NCBI GenBank assembly: GCA_038868075.1
Contig: JAWBXB010000007.1
Span: 43,666 to 107,665, forward strand
Direction: 5' to 3'
Source: Candidatus Bathyarchaeia archaeon
GTDB lineage: Archaea > Thermoproteota > Bathyarchaeia > Bathyarchaeales > DTEX01
Length of the DNA: 64,000 nucleotides
Translations under genes and position numbers: made by a program
Notes under the pieces: model-generated
Told to the model about the DNA's origin: nothing
The model's database searches: none
What the model saw: the letters and a program-made list of their open reading frames with translations, nothing else
Part shown: piece by piece, positions 44,285 through 53,991 of the stretch
Numbering within the stretch: position 1 is the first letter of the stretch
How the letters are laid out: each line of letters begins with the position of its first letter

Positions 44285-44382
44285 TGGTGGGCCGGGAGAG
44301 ATTTGAACTCTCGACCTTTCGGTTTCCGCGAAATTACCGCTCTTATCAGCCGAACGCTCTAACCAAGCTGAGCTACCGGCCC
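44285..44382 (-). tRNA. tRNA-Ile (GAT) with a 20-nt intron
   Basis: Read on the minus strand: acceptor GGGCCGG/CCGGCCC, D-arm GCTC...GAGC, anticodon stem TTCGG/CCGAA, T-arm GAGAG-TTCAAAT-CTCTC, discriminator A and encoded CCA (44287-44285). The anticodon loop is CTGATAA (anticodon GAT) once a 20-base intron, 44324-44343, is removed from the canonical site after base 37. Intron ends are set by loop geometry and could shift by a base or two. Confidence 0.94.
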
Positions 44383-44487
44383 AGTTATTCGATTATTTTT
44401 ACATGAAAACCTTTAATAAGAATTTTTCTTTTCTAGATAAAAGCTTATTTACTTGGTTTCTATTTTGTTTCATTCGGTGTTAAAGCA

Positions 44488-45141
44488 ATGCATAGTAATA
44501 ATTGGCTAGATGGATGGAAGCTTAAGGGCACTACTACTGTTGCATTTAAATGTGTTGACGGTATTGTTATGGCCACTGATACCAGGGCGACTGTTTTACC
44601 CGGTTTTGTTGCCCATAAAAGGGTTAAGAAGGTTTATCAGATAACACGTAATGTGGGTATGACGATCGCTGGAGTGCCTGCTGAAGCTATAAATCTACTG
44701 GATATTTTAAGGGCTAATGCTATATTATATCAAATTCAACGCAAAAGACTTGTCCCAGTTAAAGTTGTAGCTAGCTTAGCCTCAGTAGTATTGTTCTCAC
44801 AAAGGCTTTATCCTTATGAGGTCCAAGTCATCATCGGCGGATATGATGATGAAGGATATCATTTATACTCTCTTGATCCCTTTGGAAGCGCTATAGAAGA
44901 TAATGTGATTGCAACCGGATCCGGTTCACCGGTAGCATATGGTGTTTTAGAGAGCGGATACCATGATGGATTAAACCTCGATCAGGGATTAATTCTGGCG
45001 GTGAAAGCTATTAATGCAGCCATTAAAAGAAACGTTTACACTGGCGACGACTTTGACTTGGTCACAATAACAATGGAAAAAGGATACGTTGAGCTCAGAG
45101 AAGAGGAGAAGAGGAAAATTTTTAATAAAGCTTTAGCGTGA
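44488..45141 (+). CDS. psmB: Proteasome beta subunit (catalytic)
   Basis: A 217-residue catalytic subunit of the 20S proteasome. A 14-residue propeptide ends in KLKG before TTTVAFKCVDG, so T15 becomes the N-terminal nucleophile. ATDTRAT (catalytic Asp) and HKRVKKVYQI (catalytic Lys), SGYHDGLNLDQG and TGSGSPVAYGVLE are all as expected. A single beta gene in this window; the alpha subunit gene is elsewhere. Confidence 0.95.
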   Translation: MHSNNWLDGWKLKGTTTVAFKCVDGIVMATDTRATVLPGFVAHKRVKKVYQITRNVGMTIAGVPAEAINLLDILRANAILYQIQRKRLVPVKVVASLASVVLFSQRLYPYEVQVIIGGYDDEGYHLYSLDPFGSAIEDNVIATGSGSPVAYGVLESGYHDGLNLDQGLILAVKAINAAIKRNVYTGDDFDLVTITMEKGYVELREEEKRKIFNKALA

Positions 45142-45151
45142 AGGGGCTGAT

Positions 45152-45835
45152 TTATTTTTCCTTTATAATATTTAATAGGCTTCTAAGATCCTCCATTCTA
45201 ACTAAATCTTGCCTATTGTTAAATGCGTTTTTCCGATCTAATAACACTGCTTTTAAACCAGCATTTAAGGCTCCAAAATAATCTTTCTCTAGGTTATCGC
45301 CGACAAATAAGACCTCGTTAGATTGAACGCCAAGAGCTTTTACAGCGTAAAGGAATATTTCAGGGTGAGGCTTAGGCTTCCCAACGGAATCTATTCCTAC
45401 AAGTACATCAAAAATGATCGGCAACTTCACTCTGGCAAGAATCTCCTCGATATCTTTATTGAACGCGTTTGTCACTATTCCAATCTTCACTCCGATGTTC
45501 TTTAGCCTTACCAAGGTATCCTTAGCATCCGGATAGGTTTTAATATCAGCATTATCCCACCACTCATCAACAAGAATACGTGCAAGAAAATCGATATTTT
45601 CATTGATTTCAATGGTTTCCAGAATCTTTCTATTCCACTTAATCCAAAACTCATAATATGTTAACATGTAGTCCTCATGAGCCATGCTCTCTTCCGCAAT
45701 TTCATGTGCCAAGGCTATACTATCAATAGCCCTCTTTATACCATATTTTTCAAGTATTCTCCTTATGATCTCTGGTGGGGAAGCAGTATCAATTAGCGTG
45801 CCGCCTAAATCAAAGAGAACAGCTTTAACCCCCAC
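45152..45835 (-). CDS. HAD superfamily hydrolase
   Basis: A 227-residue phosphatase-like enzyme. Motif I is LFDLGGTLIDT (the second Asp replaced by Gly, as in some L-2-haloacid-dehalogenase relatives), motif II VTNA, motif III GKPKPHPEIF and motif IV FVGDNLEKDYFGALNAG. A cap domain lies between motifs I and II. Substrate unknown. Convergent with the proteasome gene. Confidence 0.82.
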   Translation of the reverse strand: MGVKAVLFDLGGTLIDTASPPEIIRRILEKYGIKRAIDSIALAHEIAEESMAHEDYMLTYYEFWIKWNRKILETIEINENIDFLARILVDEWWDNADIKTYPDAKDTLVRLKNIGVKIGIVTNAFNKDIEEILARVKLPIIFDVLVGIDSVGKPKPHPEIFLYAVKALGVQSNEVLFVGDNLEKDYFGALNAGLKAVLLDRKNAFNNRQDLVRMEDLRSLLNIIKEK

Positions 45836-45937
45836 ATCTCCGCACCCCGCCCACCATCTACACTAATAAACTTTTTCTAAAATTCCATAACATAGCAAAT
45901 TAAATGTTTTTCTTTAAAATTAAAACCTACTAGAGAG

Positions 45938-46660
45938 ATGATCAATGAATTGTTAACCCTAGTATTGGCTGAATCAGCTCTCGAGACCATACCACGGGAA
46001 ATATGGGATCACCCCCTGATTAAACGTTTCTCTAAGCGCAAGAGGAAACATCCGAGATTAATAGTTCTTGACAGATCATATCATCATTGCGCCATGAAAA
46101 ACCTTGAAAACAGTATGAAACGCGGCAGACCAGACATAGTGCACTTCAGTCTCCTAGGGGCTTTAGGATCACCATTAAATAGGGAGGGGCTCTTGAGGGT
46201 TTACGTTCACACATATGGTAACCATGTCATCTCGGTTTCCCCGAAAACAAGGCTACCTAAAAACTTTAATAGATTCATCGGGCTGATTGAAGATTTATTT
46301 GAGCATGGAAAGGTTCCCCCTACTGGTGAATCACTATTAACACTTGAGAAGAAAACATTGCCAGAACTTATAAACGAACTGAAGCCAACCTACATTATTG
46401 TCTTTGATAAGCCCGGCAAAACCAAAACGTTCGAGGAAATCGCATTAACCCTAGCAAAACATGAAAAACCCCTAGTGATCGTAGGCGGCTTCCCTCATGG
46501 AGAATTCAATAGGACGACGCTGGATTTGGCGAATGAGATTATATGTGTTGATCCGGAGATCCTTGAGACATGGATTATTGTCTCACGCATAATATATGAG
46601 TTTGAGAGAGCTATCTCGCTTCCAAAGAAGAGACTCGAAAAATGGTTTAGAGGGAAATAG
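45938..46660 (+). CDS. nep1: Ribosome biogenesis methyltransferase Nep1 (EMG1)
   Basis: A 240-residue SPOUT-class methyltransferase that modifies a pseudouridine in helix 35 of 16S rRNA. Markers are LIVLDRSYHH, RRGRPDIVHFSLLGALGSPLNREG-like RPDIVHFSLLGALGSPLN, VYVHTYGNHVISVSPKTRLPKNFNRFIGL, and the knot region IVGGFPHGEF. Length and order are normal. Confidence 0.93.
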   Translation: MINELLTLVLAESALETIPREIWDHPLIKRFSKRKRKHPRLIVLDRSYHHCAMKNLENSMKRGRPDIVHFSLLGALGSPLNREGLLRVYVHTYGNHVISVSPKTRLPKNFNRFIGLIEDLFEHGKVPPTGESLLTLEKKTLPELINELKPTYIIVFDKPGKTKTFEEIALTLAKHEKPLVIVGGFPHGEFNRTTLDLANEIICVDPEILETWIIVSRIIYEFERAISLPKKRLEKWFRGK

Positions 46661-46665
46661 GTCCT

Positions 46666-49443
46666 TTATCTCCAGCGTAAAACCTTTCTATTGTAGAAGA
46701 TTTCTGGCATTATAAGGAAGCCCATAAGCGAGATTGACGCTGCTAGAAGCCAATCTTGCGGATCTAATGGCGCTGCACCGAAAAGTGATATGCCAAATAT
46801 CACATTAAAGTATGGCACTAATGCAGTTAGGGCTGCTGAGACTAGAACCGCAAATAACAGGTACTTATTGTTCGTGAAGCCTACTCTAAAGGCATTCTTT
46901 GTATCTGAACGAGAGTTCCAAACTATAATGAGTTCCTGAAATGTTGCCTGCACAAAAGCAAGCGTTCTCGCCTCCTCAAGCGGTCTCCCCCAAATATAGT
47001 AGGCCACATAAAATAAAACTGCTGTTCCAAGAAATTGCGTAACCATCGTTGCAAGTATAGATGCAACTTTCCCCTGCAATATTCCCTCCCTCGGATCTCT
47101 GGGAAGCCTAGACATAACGTCCTCAGCTGGCGGATCTTGGCTTAGAGCTATAGCTGGCCCACCGTCAGTAACTAAATTTATCCATAGTATCATTCCGGGG
47201 GTTAATGGGATTTCTAGACCTAGTAAGGCAAATGTCCCGATGACGAATAATTCATCAAAGTTACATCTTAGGAGGAAGAAAGCAAACTTTCTAATATTGT
47301 CATATATTGTTCTTCCACCCTCAACTGCCTTAACTATTGTTGCGAAGTTATCGTCTGCCAAAATCATGTCAGCGGCTTCCTTAGTCACATCCGTACCTGT
47401 TATGCCCATCGCTATACCTATATCAGCCTGCTTTAGAGCTGGCGCATCGTTAACGCCATCACCAGTCATCGCAACTATGTGACCTCTCTTTTTCAGGGCT
47501 CTAACTATCCGTAGCTTATGCTCCGGTGACACACGGGCGTAAACCTTAACATTCTCAACTATCTTCTCAAATTCTTCATCGCTCATTCTATCAAGCTCCT
47601 CTCCAGTTAACGCAATATCGCCCTCCCGCATGATCCCGATCTCCTTTGCTATTGCTATAGCGGTCAGCTTATGATCGCCTGTTATCATAACAGTCTTTAT
47701 CCCAGCTTTCTGGCACATTTGATTGGCTATTTTAGCCTCCTCACGTGGTGGATCGATCATGCCGAGTAAGCCAATAAAGACGAGCTTACTTTCAACTATC
47801 TCTGGAGCCTCTTTATCCTTCAATCTCTCCAAATTTATTTCAGTCAGCTCTTTATATGCGACGCCTAGAACCCTTAGCGCCTCACTTGCCATCTGCTCAT
47901 TAACAGAAAGAACTCTCTTTTCATCTCTCTTGCTAAGTCTCCTCGGCTTTCCATTCTTAAGTACATGTGTGCAGCACCGTAGGACTATTTCTGGAGCGCC
48001 CTTCATGAATACCATTAATTTTCCATCGGTGGATTTGTGCACTGTCGTCATCCTCTTTCTCTCGGATGTGAATGGAACCTCATATATACGTGGGTAAACC
48101 TTCTCTAGTTCTTCCTTCCATAACCCAGCTTTAGCGGCCGCAACTATTAGCGCTCCCTCAGTTGAGTCGCCAAATATGCTTTTACCATCGTATTGGGCGT
48201 TTGTGCATAATGCTGAGCCGATTAAAAGAAGACTTAGATCCGAATCGTTCTTTACATCTATCTTCTCATTTCCTTGTAGGAAGTCACCTTTTGCTTCATA
48301 GCCAACCCCGGTGACCTCAATAATCTTGCCATTCACATATATTTTTCGGACTGTCATTTCACCCTTAGTTAATGTGCCAGTCTTATCAGAGCATATAACT
48401 GTCACAGAGCCAAGGGTTTCAGCTGACGATAATTTCCTAATTATTGCATTATGTTTAGCAAGTTCTCTAGCGCCCAAAGCCAAAGTCACTGTTACAACTG
48501 CTGGTAACCCCTCTGGAACAGCTGAGACAGCTAAGGCGATAGCTGTGAAGAATGCGTCCATTAGGCTCTCAGCCTTAGCGGCACCATAAACATAAATGTC
48601 TATAAGCTCAAGTATAAAGACAATTACACAAATAGCGACAACTATTACTCCGAGCTTCTTCGCAAATCTTTCAAGCTTAGCTTTAAGCGGAGTCTCTTCC
48701 TCTTCCATCTCTTGAACGATCTCGGCAATTTTCCCAAACTCTGTTTTCATGCCAGTTGATGTAACAACAGCTTTCCCACGCCCATAAATAATATGTGTTG
48801 CCATGAAAACCATATTCCGCCTATCACTTATGGGAGTATTCTCTGGCAGCACATCCAAACTCTTCTCAACAGGGGTTGATTCACCCGTCAAAACAGCTTC
48901 ATTAGTCTTTAATTCTACAGCTTCAATTAGCCGCGCATCGGCTGCCACCCTATCACCAGTCTCAAGCACCAGTATATCGCCCGGAACAACCTCTTCCGCT
49001 GGTATAATTATGCTTCTTCCATCTCGGATAACTGTTGCCCTGGGTGCCGTTAGTTTACGCATTGCTTCAATAGCTTTTTCAGAGCGATACTCTTGAATGA
49101 AGCCTATGATAGCGTTTAAAACAACTATAGCGCCTATCGTTAAAGCATCAACATAATCCTCAATTGTCTCTTCAGGTTTGACTAAAGCCATAGATACCGA
49201 TATCAAGACTGCGGCTATAAGCATCAGAACAAATATGTCCTTAAACTGATTCAGAAATATTTTTAGTGGACCTACTCCACCCTTTGAAATAAGCTTATTG
49301 GGACCACATTCCAGAAGTCTCCTTCTAGCTTCCTCACTACTGAGCCCACTACGTGACGTCTTTAGAGCTTCCAGCACTTCATCGTCACTTATTGCATGCC
49401 ACATTCTGTTCAAGTAAGAGACCCCTCTCTTCCTTAAACTCAA
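46666..49443 (-). CDS. Cation-transporting P-type ATPase (SERCA/PMR1-like, Ca2+)
   Basis: A 925-residue P2-type ATPase. N-terminal cation domain, actuator TGESTPVEKS, membrane-4 AVSAVPEGLPAVVTVTLALGAREL (the PEGLP of Ca2+ pumps), phosphorylation site CSDKTGTLTKGEMTVRKI, nucleotide-binding KGAPEIVLRCCTHV, hinge MTGDGVNDAPALKQADIGIAMG and C-terminal NLVTDGGPAIAL. M6 retains NLVTDG. Calcium is the most likely ion, though manganese or sodium are possible. It converges on nep1 with a five-base gap. Confidence 0.9.
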   Translation of the reverse strand: MSLRKRGVSYLNRMWHAISDDEVLEALKTSRSGLSSEEARRRLLECGPNKLISKGGVGPLKIFLNQFKDIFVLMLIAAVLISVSMALVKPEETIEDYVDALTIGAIVVLNAIIGFIQEYRSEKAIEAMRKLTAPRATVIRDGRSIIIPAEEVVPGDILVLETGDRVAADARLIEAVELKTNEAVLTGESTPVEKSLDVLPENTPISDRRNMVFMATHIIYGRGKAVVTSTGMKTEFGKIAEIVQEMEEEETPLKAKLERFAKKLGVIVVAICVIVFILELIDIYVYGAAKAESLMDAFFTAIALAVSAVPEGLPAVVTVTLALGARELAKHNAIIRKLSSAETLGSVTVICSDKTGTLTKGEMTVRKIYVNGKIIEVTGVGYEAKGDFLQGNEKIDVKNDSDLSLLLIGSALCTNAQYDGKSIFGDSTEGALIVAAAKAGLWKEELEKVYPRIYEVPFTSERKRMTTVHKSTDGKLMVFMKGAPEIVLRCCTHVLKNGKPRRLSKRDEKRVLSVNEQMASEALRVLGVAYKELTEINLERLKDKEAPEIVESKLVFIGLLGMIDPPREEAKIANQMCQKAGIKTVMITGDHKLTAIAIAKEIGIMREGDIALTGEELDRMSDEEFEKIVENVKVYARVSPEHKLRIVRALKKRGHIVAMTGDGVNDAPALKQADIGIAMGITGTDVTKEAADMILADDNFATIVKAVEGGRTIYDNIRKFAFFLLRCNFDELFVIGTFALLGLEIPLTPGMILWINLVTDGGPAIALSQDPPAEDVMSRLPRDPREGILQGKVASILATMVTQFLGTAVLFYVAYYIWGRPLEEARTLAFVQATFQELIIVWNSRSDTKNAFRVGFTNNKYLLFAVLVSAALTALVPYFNVIFGISLFGAAPLDPQDWLLAASISLMGFLIMPEIFYNRKVLRWR

Positions 49444-49515
49444 CTTTAGATTTTAAGGGATACTAAAGAATATTAAGATTTCTCTTAAAAATTTTCGCGA
49501 TTAAGCTTGTCCAGA

Positions 49516-49893
49516 TTATCGGAATATAGCCTTGCAGACAATTAATTTAACGGTTATAGCTGAAAGCAGCCCAGCTGAAGTCACAATCACAAGCGGGATT
49601 AGCAGAGTTAGGGGGGTCAATGTGGAAGGTTCACCAATAGCCTCATTGCTCCCAAAAGTTGTAATCTCGGATCTACCATATGATTGCGCAAACTTACTTA
49701 ACTCATCTATAGAGAGACCGCGTGTTATATTAGCCGTGAAAGTCGTTTTTTCGGAGCCCTCCGTTATATTTAGAAAATGTTTACTCGTGACCGTTAAAAG
49801 TGAAAGTGGAAAAATGAGGAGAATAGGGACTAGCATAAGTACAATTCCTAGAAGTATAGCAGTAAGTGAGTAAGCTATGATTTTCTTAAGCAT
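49516..49893 (-). CDS. Two-span membrane protein of unknown function
   Basis: A 125-residue protein with an N-terminal helix (residues about 7-35, LTAILLGIVLMLVPILLIFPLSLL), an extracytoplasmic middle of about 60 residues (HFLNITEGSEKTTFTANITR, with N-glycosylation-type sequons) and a C-terminal helix (LTLLIPLVIVTSAGLLSAITV). No family recognised. It lies 72 bases before the P-type ATPase stop-to-start gap, with no clear operon partner. Confidence 0.55.
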   Translation of the reverse strand: MLKKIIAYSLTAILLGIVLMLVPILLIFPLSLLTVTSKHFLNITEGSEKTTFTANITRGLSIDELSKFAQSYGRSEITTFGSNEAIGEPSTLTPLTLLIPLVIVTSAGLLSAITVKLIVCKAIFR

Positions 49894-49978
49894 ATTTCTT
49901 CAAAATTATGTTAGGATTTTTAAGCATATATTTCTATATTCTAGAACAGCCTAAAAATCTACTTGGAGTGGTCTTATT

Positions 49979-50956
49979 ATGGCTGAAAAGATGGCTGTAG
50001 GGGTGGATTTAGGTGGGACAAACGTTAGGGTTGCATTAGGAAGTAAAGATGGACGAATACTTGGGAAAATACTTGAGAAGACGGAGAAAAGTAGGGGTCC
50101 TGAAGGCATAATTGAGCAAATAATTAGAATGATCCATGCTGTGACGGCTGAAAGAGTCAGTTTAAAAGATATTGAGGGGATAGGGATAGGGTCAGCTGGA
50201 CCATTAGACATTAAGAGAGGATGTCTAATGAAGCCTACAAACCTACCTTTTGATTCCGTTCCATTAGTTAAACCCTTAGAGGACGAGTTCGGCTTACCAA
50301 CAAGTCTACTTAATGACTGTGTTGCAGCGGTTATGGGTGAGAGATACTTCGGTTTGGGAAAGGGCCACGATAACCTAGTTTATGTGACTATTAGTACCGG
50401 GATAGGTGGCGGAGTGTATGTTGATGGACACTTATTGGTAGGTAAGGATGGAAATGCCCATGAGATTGGACATTTCACAATAGATTTTGAGGGCAAACTT
50501 ATATGTGGTTGCGGTAAGAGAGGGCACTGGGAAGCCTACTGCTCCGGCAATGGGGTACCGAACTATTCTAGGCTGATTATTGATGAGGATAATCTTATGA
50601 GAATTAGGGGAAGCCAATTAATAGAGTATGTTTGCAGAAAGGGTTACTCAGCTCTCACCGCGAAAACAGTATATGACTGCGCTAAGGCTGGCGATAAAGT
50701 AGCTAAGATAATAGTTGAGAGAACCGGGATCTTAAATGCTATAGGTTTCGCCTGCGTCGTTGATGCCTATGATCCATCAATCATAACAGTTGGCGGATCA
50801 GTAACCCTAAATAATCCAGATTTAGTCATAAACCCTATCAAACAACATATAAGTGAACATGCAAGAAACCGTGTGCCTGAGATAGTGCTCACCCCATTAG
50901 GTGAGGATGCTGTGCTTTATGGTGCCCTAGCATCAGTGTTCCACCGAAAAGAATAA
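49979..50956 (+). CDS. ROK family sugar kinase (glucokinase-like)
   Basis: A 325-residue ATP-dependent hexokinase of the ROK family. ATP-binding GVDLGGTNVRVALG, GSAGPLD, LLNDCVAAVMGERYFG, TISTGIGGGVYVDG and the sugar/zinc motif HEIGHFTIDFEGKLICGCGKRGHWEAYCSG. The usual CxCGxxGCxE has His in place of the third Cys (GHWE), a common archaeal version. C-terminal DPSIITVGGSVTLN. It would phosphorylate glucose or a related hexose taken in by the sugar ABC importer. Confidence 0.88.
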   Translation: MAEKMAVGVDLGGTNVRVALGSKDGRILGKILEKTEKSRGPEGIIEQIIRMIHAVTAERVSLKDIEGIGIGSAGPLDIKRGCLMKPTNLPFDSVPLVKPLEDEFGLPTSLLNDCVAAVMGERYFGLGKGHDNLVYVTISTGIGGGVYVDGHLLVGKDGNAHEIGHFTIDFEGKLICGCGKRGHWEAYCSGNGVPNYSRLIIDEDNLMRIRGSQLIEYVCRKGYSALTAKTVYDCAKAGDKVAKIIVERTGILNAIGFACVVDAYDPSIITVGGSVTLNNPDLVINPIKQHISEHARNRVPEIVLTPLGEDAVLYGALASVFHRKE

Positions 50957-50992
50957 TCGCCCAAAAAAGTTTAAGGAAATGCTCCTTTTAAT

Positions 50993-52321
50993 CTAGAAAC
51001 CCTTAATTAATCCCCTTCCAAATATTGGCAGTCTCTTTCTTCTGAGGGACTTCATCATCTTACGTAATAGTGTATATTGCTTAAGCAGTTCTTTAACCTC
51101 TCCCTCGCTCGTACCCGACCCCCTAGCTATACGCCTTATCCTAGAGGCATTTATTATATTCGGATTCTCCCGCTCCTCGGGGGTCATTGATTGAATTATC
51201 ACACGCCATTTCTTCAATCGCTCCTCAGCAATGTCAACAACCTCATCCGGCAACTCGTAACCTAATCCTGGGAGCATTTTAAGAATGCGGCTGAAGGGAC
51301 CCATATTTTTTATTGCTTCAAACTGTTCATACATGTCTGAAAGCGTGAATTTACCGCTTAATATGGCTTTAGCCTTCTTCTCCGGTATCTTTAGCTCTGC
51401 CTCCCTAACCTTTTCAACTAGGCCCTTTATGTCACCCATTCCGAGAAGCCTACTAACGAATTGCGGTGGATCAAAAACCTCTAAATCATCAATCTTTTCT
51501 CCGGTTCCTATGAATTTTATTGGTGCACCTGTTGCTGCAACTGCTGAAAGAGCCCCTCCACCCCTCGCTGAACCATCTAGCTTCGCAACTATTATTGAAC
51601 CTATAGGTGTTGCTTCGTGGAAGGCTTTAGCTTGCACAGCCGCCTGTTGCCCAATTGTTCCATCAATAACCATTATAACTTCATCAGGTTTTATTGCCTC
51701 CTGAATTATTACCATTTCTTCCATCAAACTTTTTTCATCTTTATGCCTGCCAGCAGTATCAATTATCACGGCATCATATTTCTCGAATTTCTTTATGCCC
51801 TCCGTCACGATTTTAATTGGGTTCTTCTCCTTCTCATCGCCATATACTGGAACATTTATTTGCGCAGCCAACTGGTTTAGCTGCGCTAACGCTCCAGCCC
51901 TAAATGTATCAGCGCATATAAGTGCCACTTTAAATCCCCTTTTCTGCAAATATCTTGCAAGCTTCGCAGCGGTCGTGGTCTTTCCAGAGCCTTGTATCCC
52001 TACAAGCATGAAGATATTTCTTTTGCCTGGCGTGATATTTAATGGGACTGGTTTCTCGCCCAGTAAACGGACAATTTCCTCATAAACAACTTTAATAACA
52101 TGCTCCTTTCGCGGTATACCGGGAGGAACCTTCTCCCTTAATGCTCTCTCCTCGATTCTCTTTGATAAGTCAAGCACAAGTCTGACATTCACATCTGCCT
52201 GCAAAAGCGCCCGCTGTAAATCACGTATAAGTTCCCTGACAATATTCTCGTCTATAACTGATGCCCCGAAAATCTTCTTTATGGATTCGTAAAGTGATGA
52301 GCCTAGCTTTTCAAGGACCAA
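50993..52321 (-). CDS. srp54: Signal recognition particle GTPase SRP54
   Basis: A 442-residue SRP GTPase. N domain at the start, G domain with GIQGSGKTTTAAKLARYLQKRG (G1), ADTFRAGALAQLNQLA, IIDTAGRHKDEKSL (G3), AKLDGSARGGGALSAVAATGAPIKFIGTGE (G4/G5), then the M domain FTLSDMYEQFEAIKNMGPFSRILKMLPGLG and IARGSGTSEGEVKELLKQY. The RIARGSG RNA-binding motif is intact. Confidence 0.96.
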   Translation of the reverse strand: MVLEKLGSSLYESIKKIFGASVIDENIVRELIRDLQRALLQADVNVRLVLDLSKRIEERALREKVPPGIPRKEHVIKVVYEEIVRLLGEKPVPLNITPGKRNIFMLVGIQGSGKTTTAAKLARYLQKRGFKVALICADTFRAGALAQLNQLAAQINVPVYGDEKEKNPIKIVTEGIKKFEKYDAVIIDTAGRHKDEKSLMEEMVIIQEAIKPDEVIMVIDGTIGQQAAVQAKAFHEATPIGSIIVAKLDGSARGGGALSAVAATGAPIKFIGTGEKIDDLEVFDPPQFVSRLLGMGDIKGLVEKVREAELKIPEKKAKAILSGKFTLSDMYEQFEAIKNMGPFSRILKMLPGLGYELPDEVVDIAEERLKKWRVIIQSMTPEERENPNIINASRIRRIARGSGTSEGEVKELLKQYTLLRKMMKSLRRKRLPIFGRGLIKGF

Positions 52322-52423
52322 GATTTTTCTCCGTCGCTTTCTGCCAGTTATATTAACATTAATTCCAACATAGATAAATTTATCTTACGATAAGTTAGAT
52401 TTTGATTTCCCAGGTAGATACAT

Positions 52424-53491
52424 ATGGTTGGAACTAAAAAAGGAGATATAATTGATTTGAGAAGCGATACAGTTACGCTGCCAACGGAGGAGATGCTCGA
52501 AGCTATAAAGAATGCTGAGTTGGGGGATGATGTCTATGGGGAGGATCCAACAGTTAATAGGCTTGAGGAGTTGGCTGCTAAAAAGATGGGGAAAGAGGCT
52601 GCCCTACTTGTTCCAAGCGGAACAATGGCTAACCTACTATCGCTCATGAGCAATACTAAGAGGGGTGACTGCGTAATCTTAGAGGCTGAATCACATATAT
52701 ACTGGTATGAAGTTGGCGGTCTCTCGGCAATCGCTGGTTTAATACCATGGCCAATAAAGGGTTATATGGGTGCATTAGATCCTAAGGATGTTGAGGCAGC
52801 TATAAGACCAAAAAATATACATTTTCCAGAGACAACTCTCGTCTGTATTGAGAATACGCATAATAGAGCTGGCGGTACAATAATTATGCCACAGCAGATT
52901 AAAGCCTTAAGCAAGGTTACAAGAGAGTATGGATTGAAACTTTATATGGATGGTGCAAGAATATTTAATGCCGCCGTAGCCTTAAAGGTTGATGTAAGAG
53001 AATTCACGCGGCACGTTGATAATTTAATGTTCTGCTTATCTAAGGGGCTTAGCTGTCCAATAGGCTCAGTTATAGTTGGCGACAGCGATTTTATTGAGAG
53101 AGCTAGAAAGATTAGGAAGATGCTGGGAGGAGGAATGCGTCAGGCGGGTATAATTGCAGCCCCGGGCATAATAGCCCTAGAGAAAATGATAGATAGGTTA
53201 GAGGAGGACCATAGGAACGCTAGGGTCCTAGCTGAGGGAATAGCAAAGATTGGGGGGTTATATGTGGACTTAAAGAGGGTTCAGACAAATATTGTCTTAG
53301 TTGATGTCAGCGGTCTAGGGATAGACTCTGATAAGTTTATAGCTAAGCTTAAGGAGCGCAGGCTTTTAGCATCGAATCATAGTAGGACTATTATTAGAAT
53401 GGTAACACATCGCGGTATTGAAAGAGAGCATATTGAGAAGGCATTAACCATAATTGAGGATGTCGTAAAAGAATTGAGGGCTAAAAATTAA
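52424..53491 (+). CDS. Threonine aldolase family PLP enzyme
   Basis: A 355-residue fold-type I PLP enzyme. Start IIDLRSDTVTLPTEEMLEAI, GDDVYGEDPTVNRLEELAA, GTMANLLSLMSN, HIYWYEVGG, IENTHNRAGG, LYMDGARIFNAAVAL, and the PLP lysine in MFCLSKGLSCPIGSVIVG. These follow low-specificity L-threonine aldolases closely. It cleaves L-threonine or allo-threonine to glycine plus acetaldehyde; other beta-hydroxy amino acids are possible. Confidence 0.9.
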   Translation: MVGTKKGDIIDLRSDTVTLPTEEMLEAIKNAELGDDVYGEDPTVNRLEELAAKKMGKEAALLVPSGTMANLLSLMSNTKRGDCVILEAESHIYWYEVGGLSAIAGLIPWPIKGYMGALDPKDVEAAIRPKNIHFPETTLVCIENTHNRAGGTIIMPQQIKALSKVTREYGLKLYMDGARIFNAAVALKVDVREFTRHVDNLMFCLSKGLSCPIGSVIVGDSDFIERARKIRKMLGGGMRQAGIIAAPGIIALEKMIDRLEEDHRNARVLAEGIAKIGGLYVDLKRVQTNIVLVDVSGLGIDSDKFIAKLKERRLLASNHSRTIIRMVTHRGIEREHIEKALTIIEDVVKELRAKN

Positions 53492-53492
53492 T

Positions 53493-53891
53493 TTAGCCTC
53501 CTTTAACACGCATAATCTTTGTTCTACCCATTATCCGCCAGTATTCAACCTCTACCCCATTAGCCAGCTTAGACTTTACATCTTCCTCCTGAGGCAGAGA
53601 CGTTTCGAAGACTTCGTATGTCTCTAAATCCATTAGTTGAACACTATTTGACAGAACCGCTATCACCTGCCCGCTTCTTTTCTCAATTATTGGCACATCA
53701 ACTTTTGCGTCAACTGGTTTAACGAAACTCCTTTTGACCCCATCAAATATACCTAAGGCTACAACCCTAGCCTTAGCTGAGCCATGTTTACCGGGCTTAG
53801 ACTTGGTTACCTCAACTATATGGCATGGTTCATTATCAATAATAACGTATGAACCCTCTTTTAGATCACCAACATCCACAGGTTTACTCAT
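53493..53891 (-). CDS. eif5A: Translation factor aIF5A
   Basis: About 132 residues. [43 protein letters not shown] contains the hypusine loop [10 protein letters not shown], in which the lysine between PG and HG is the modified residue. The C-terminal half is the OB-fold domain ([22 protein letters not shown]). I start it at the ATG at 53891 (GGTGGT just upstream); an in-frame ATG at 53903 would add four residues (MVVV). It relieves ribosome stalling and aids termination. Confidence 0.95.
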   Translation of the reverse strand: MSKPVDVGDLKEGSYVIIDNEPCHIVEVTKSKPGKHGSAKARVVALGIFDGVKRSFVKPVDAKVDVPIIEKRSGQVIAVLSNSVQLMDLETYEVFETSLPQEEDVKSKLANGVEVEYWRIMGRTKIMRVKGG

Positions 53892-53991
53892 AACCACCAC
53901 CATTCTAAATATACATATACTAGCCTTTTAATGTTAATAAGCTTCCCTGTTTTAATATATTTTTGTGTTTTTATTGTAGTGTGGTGGGATA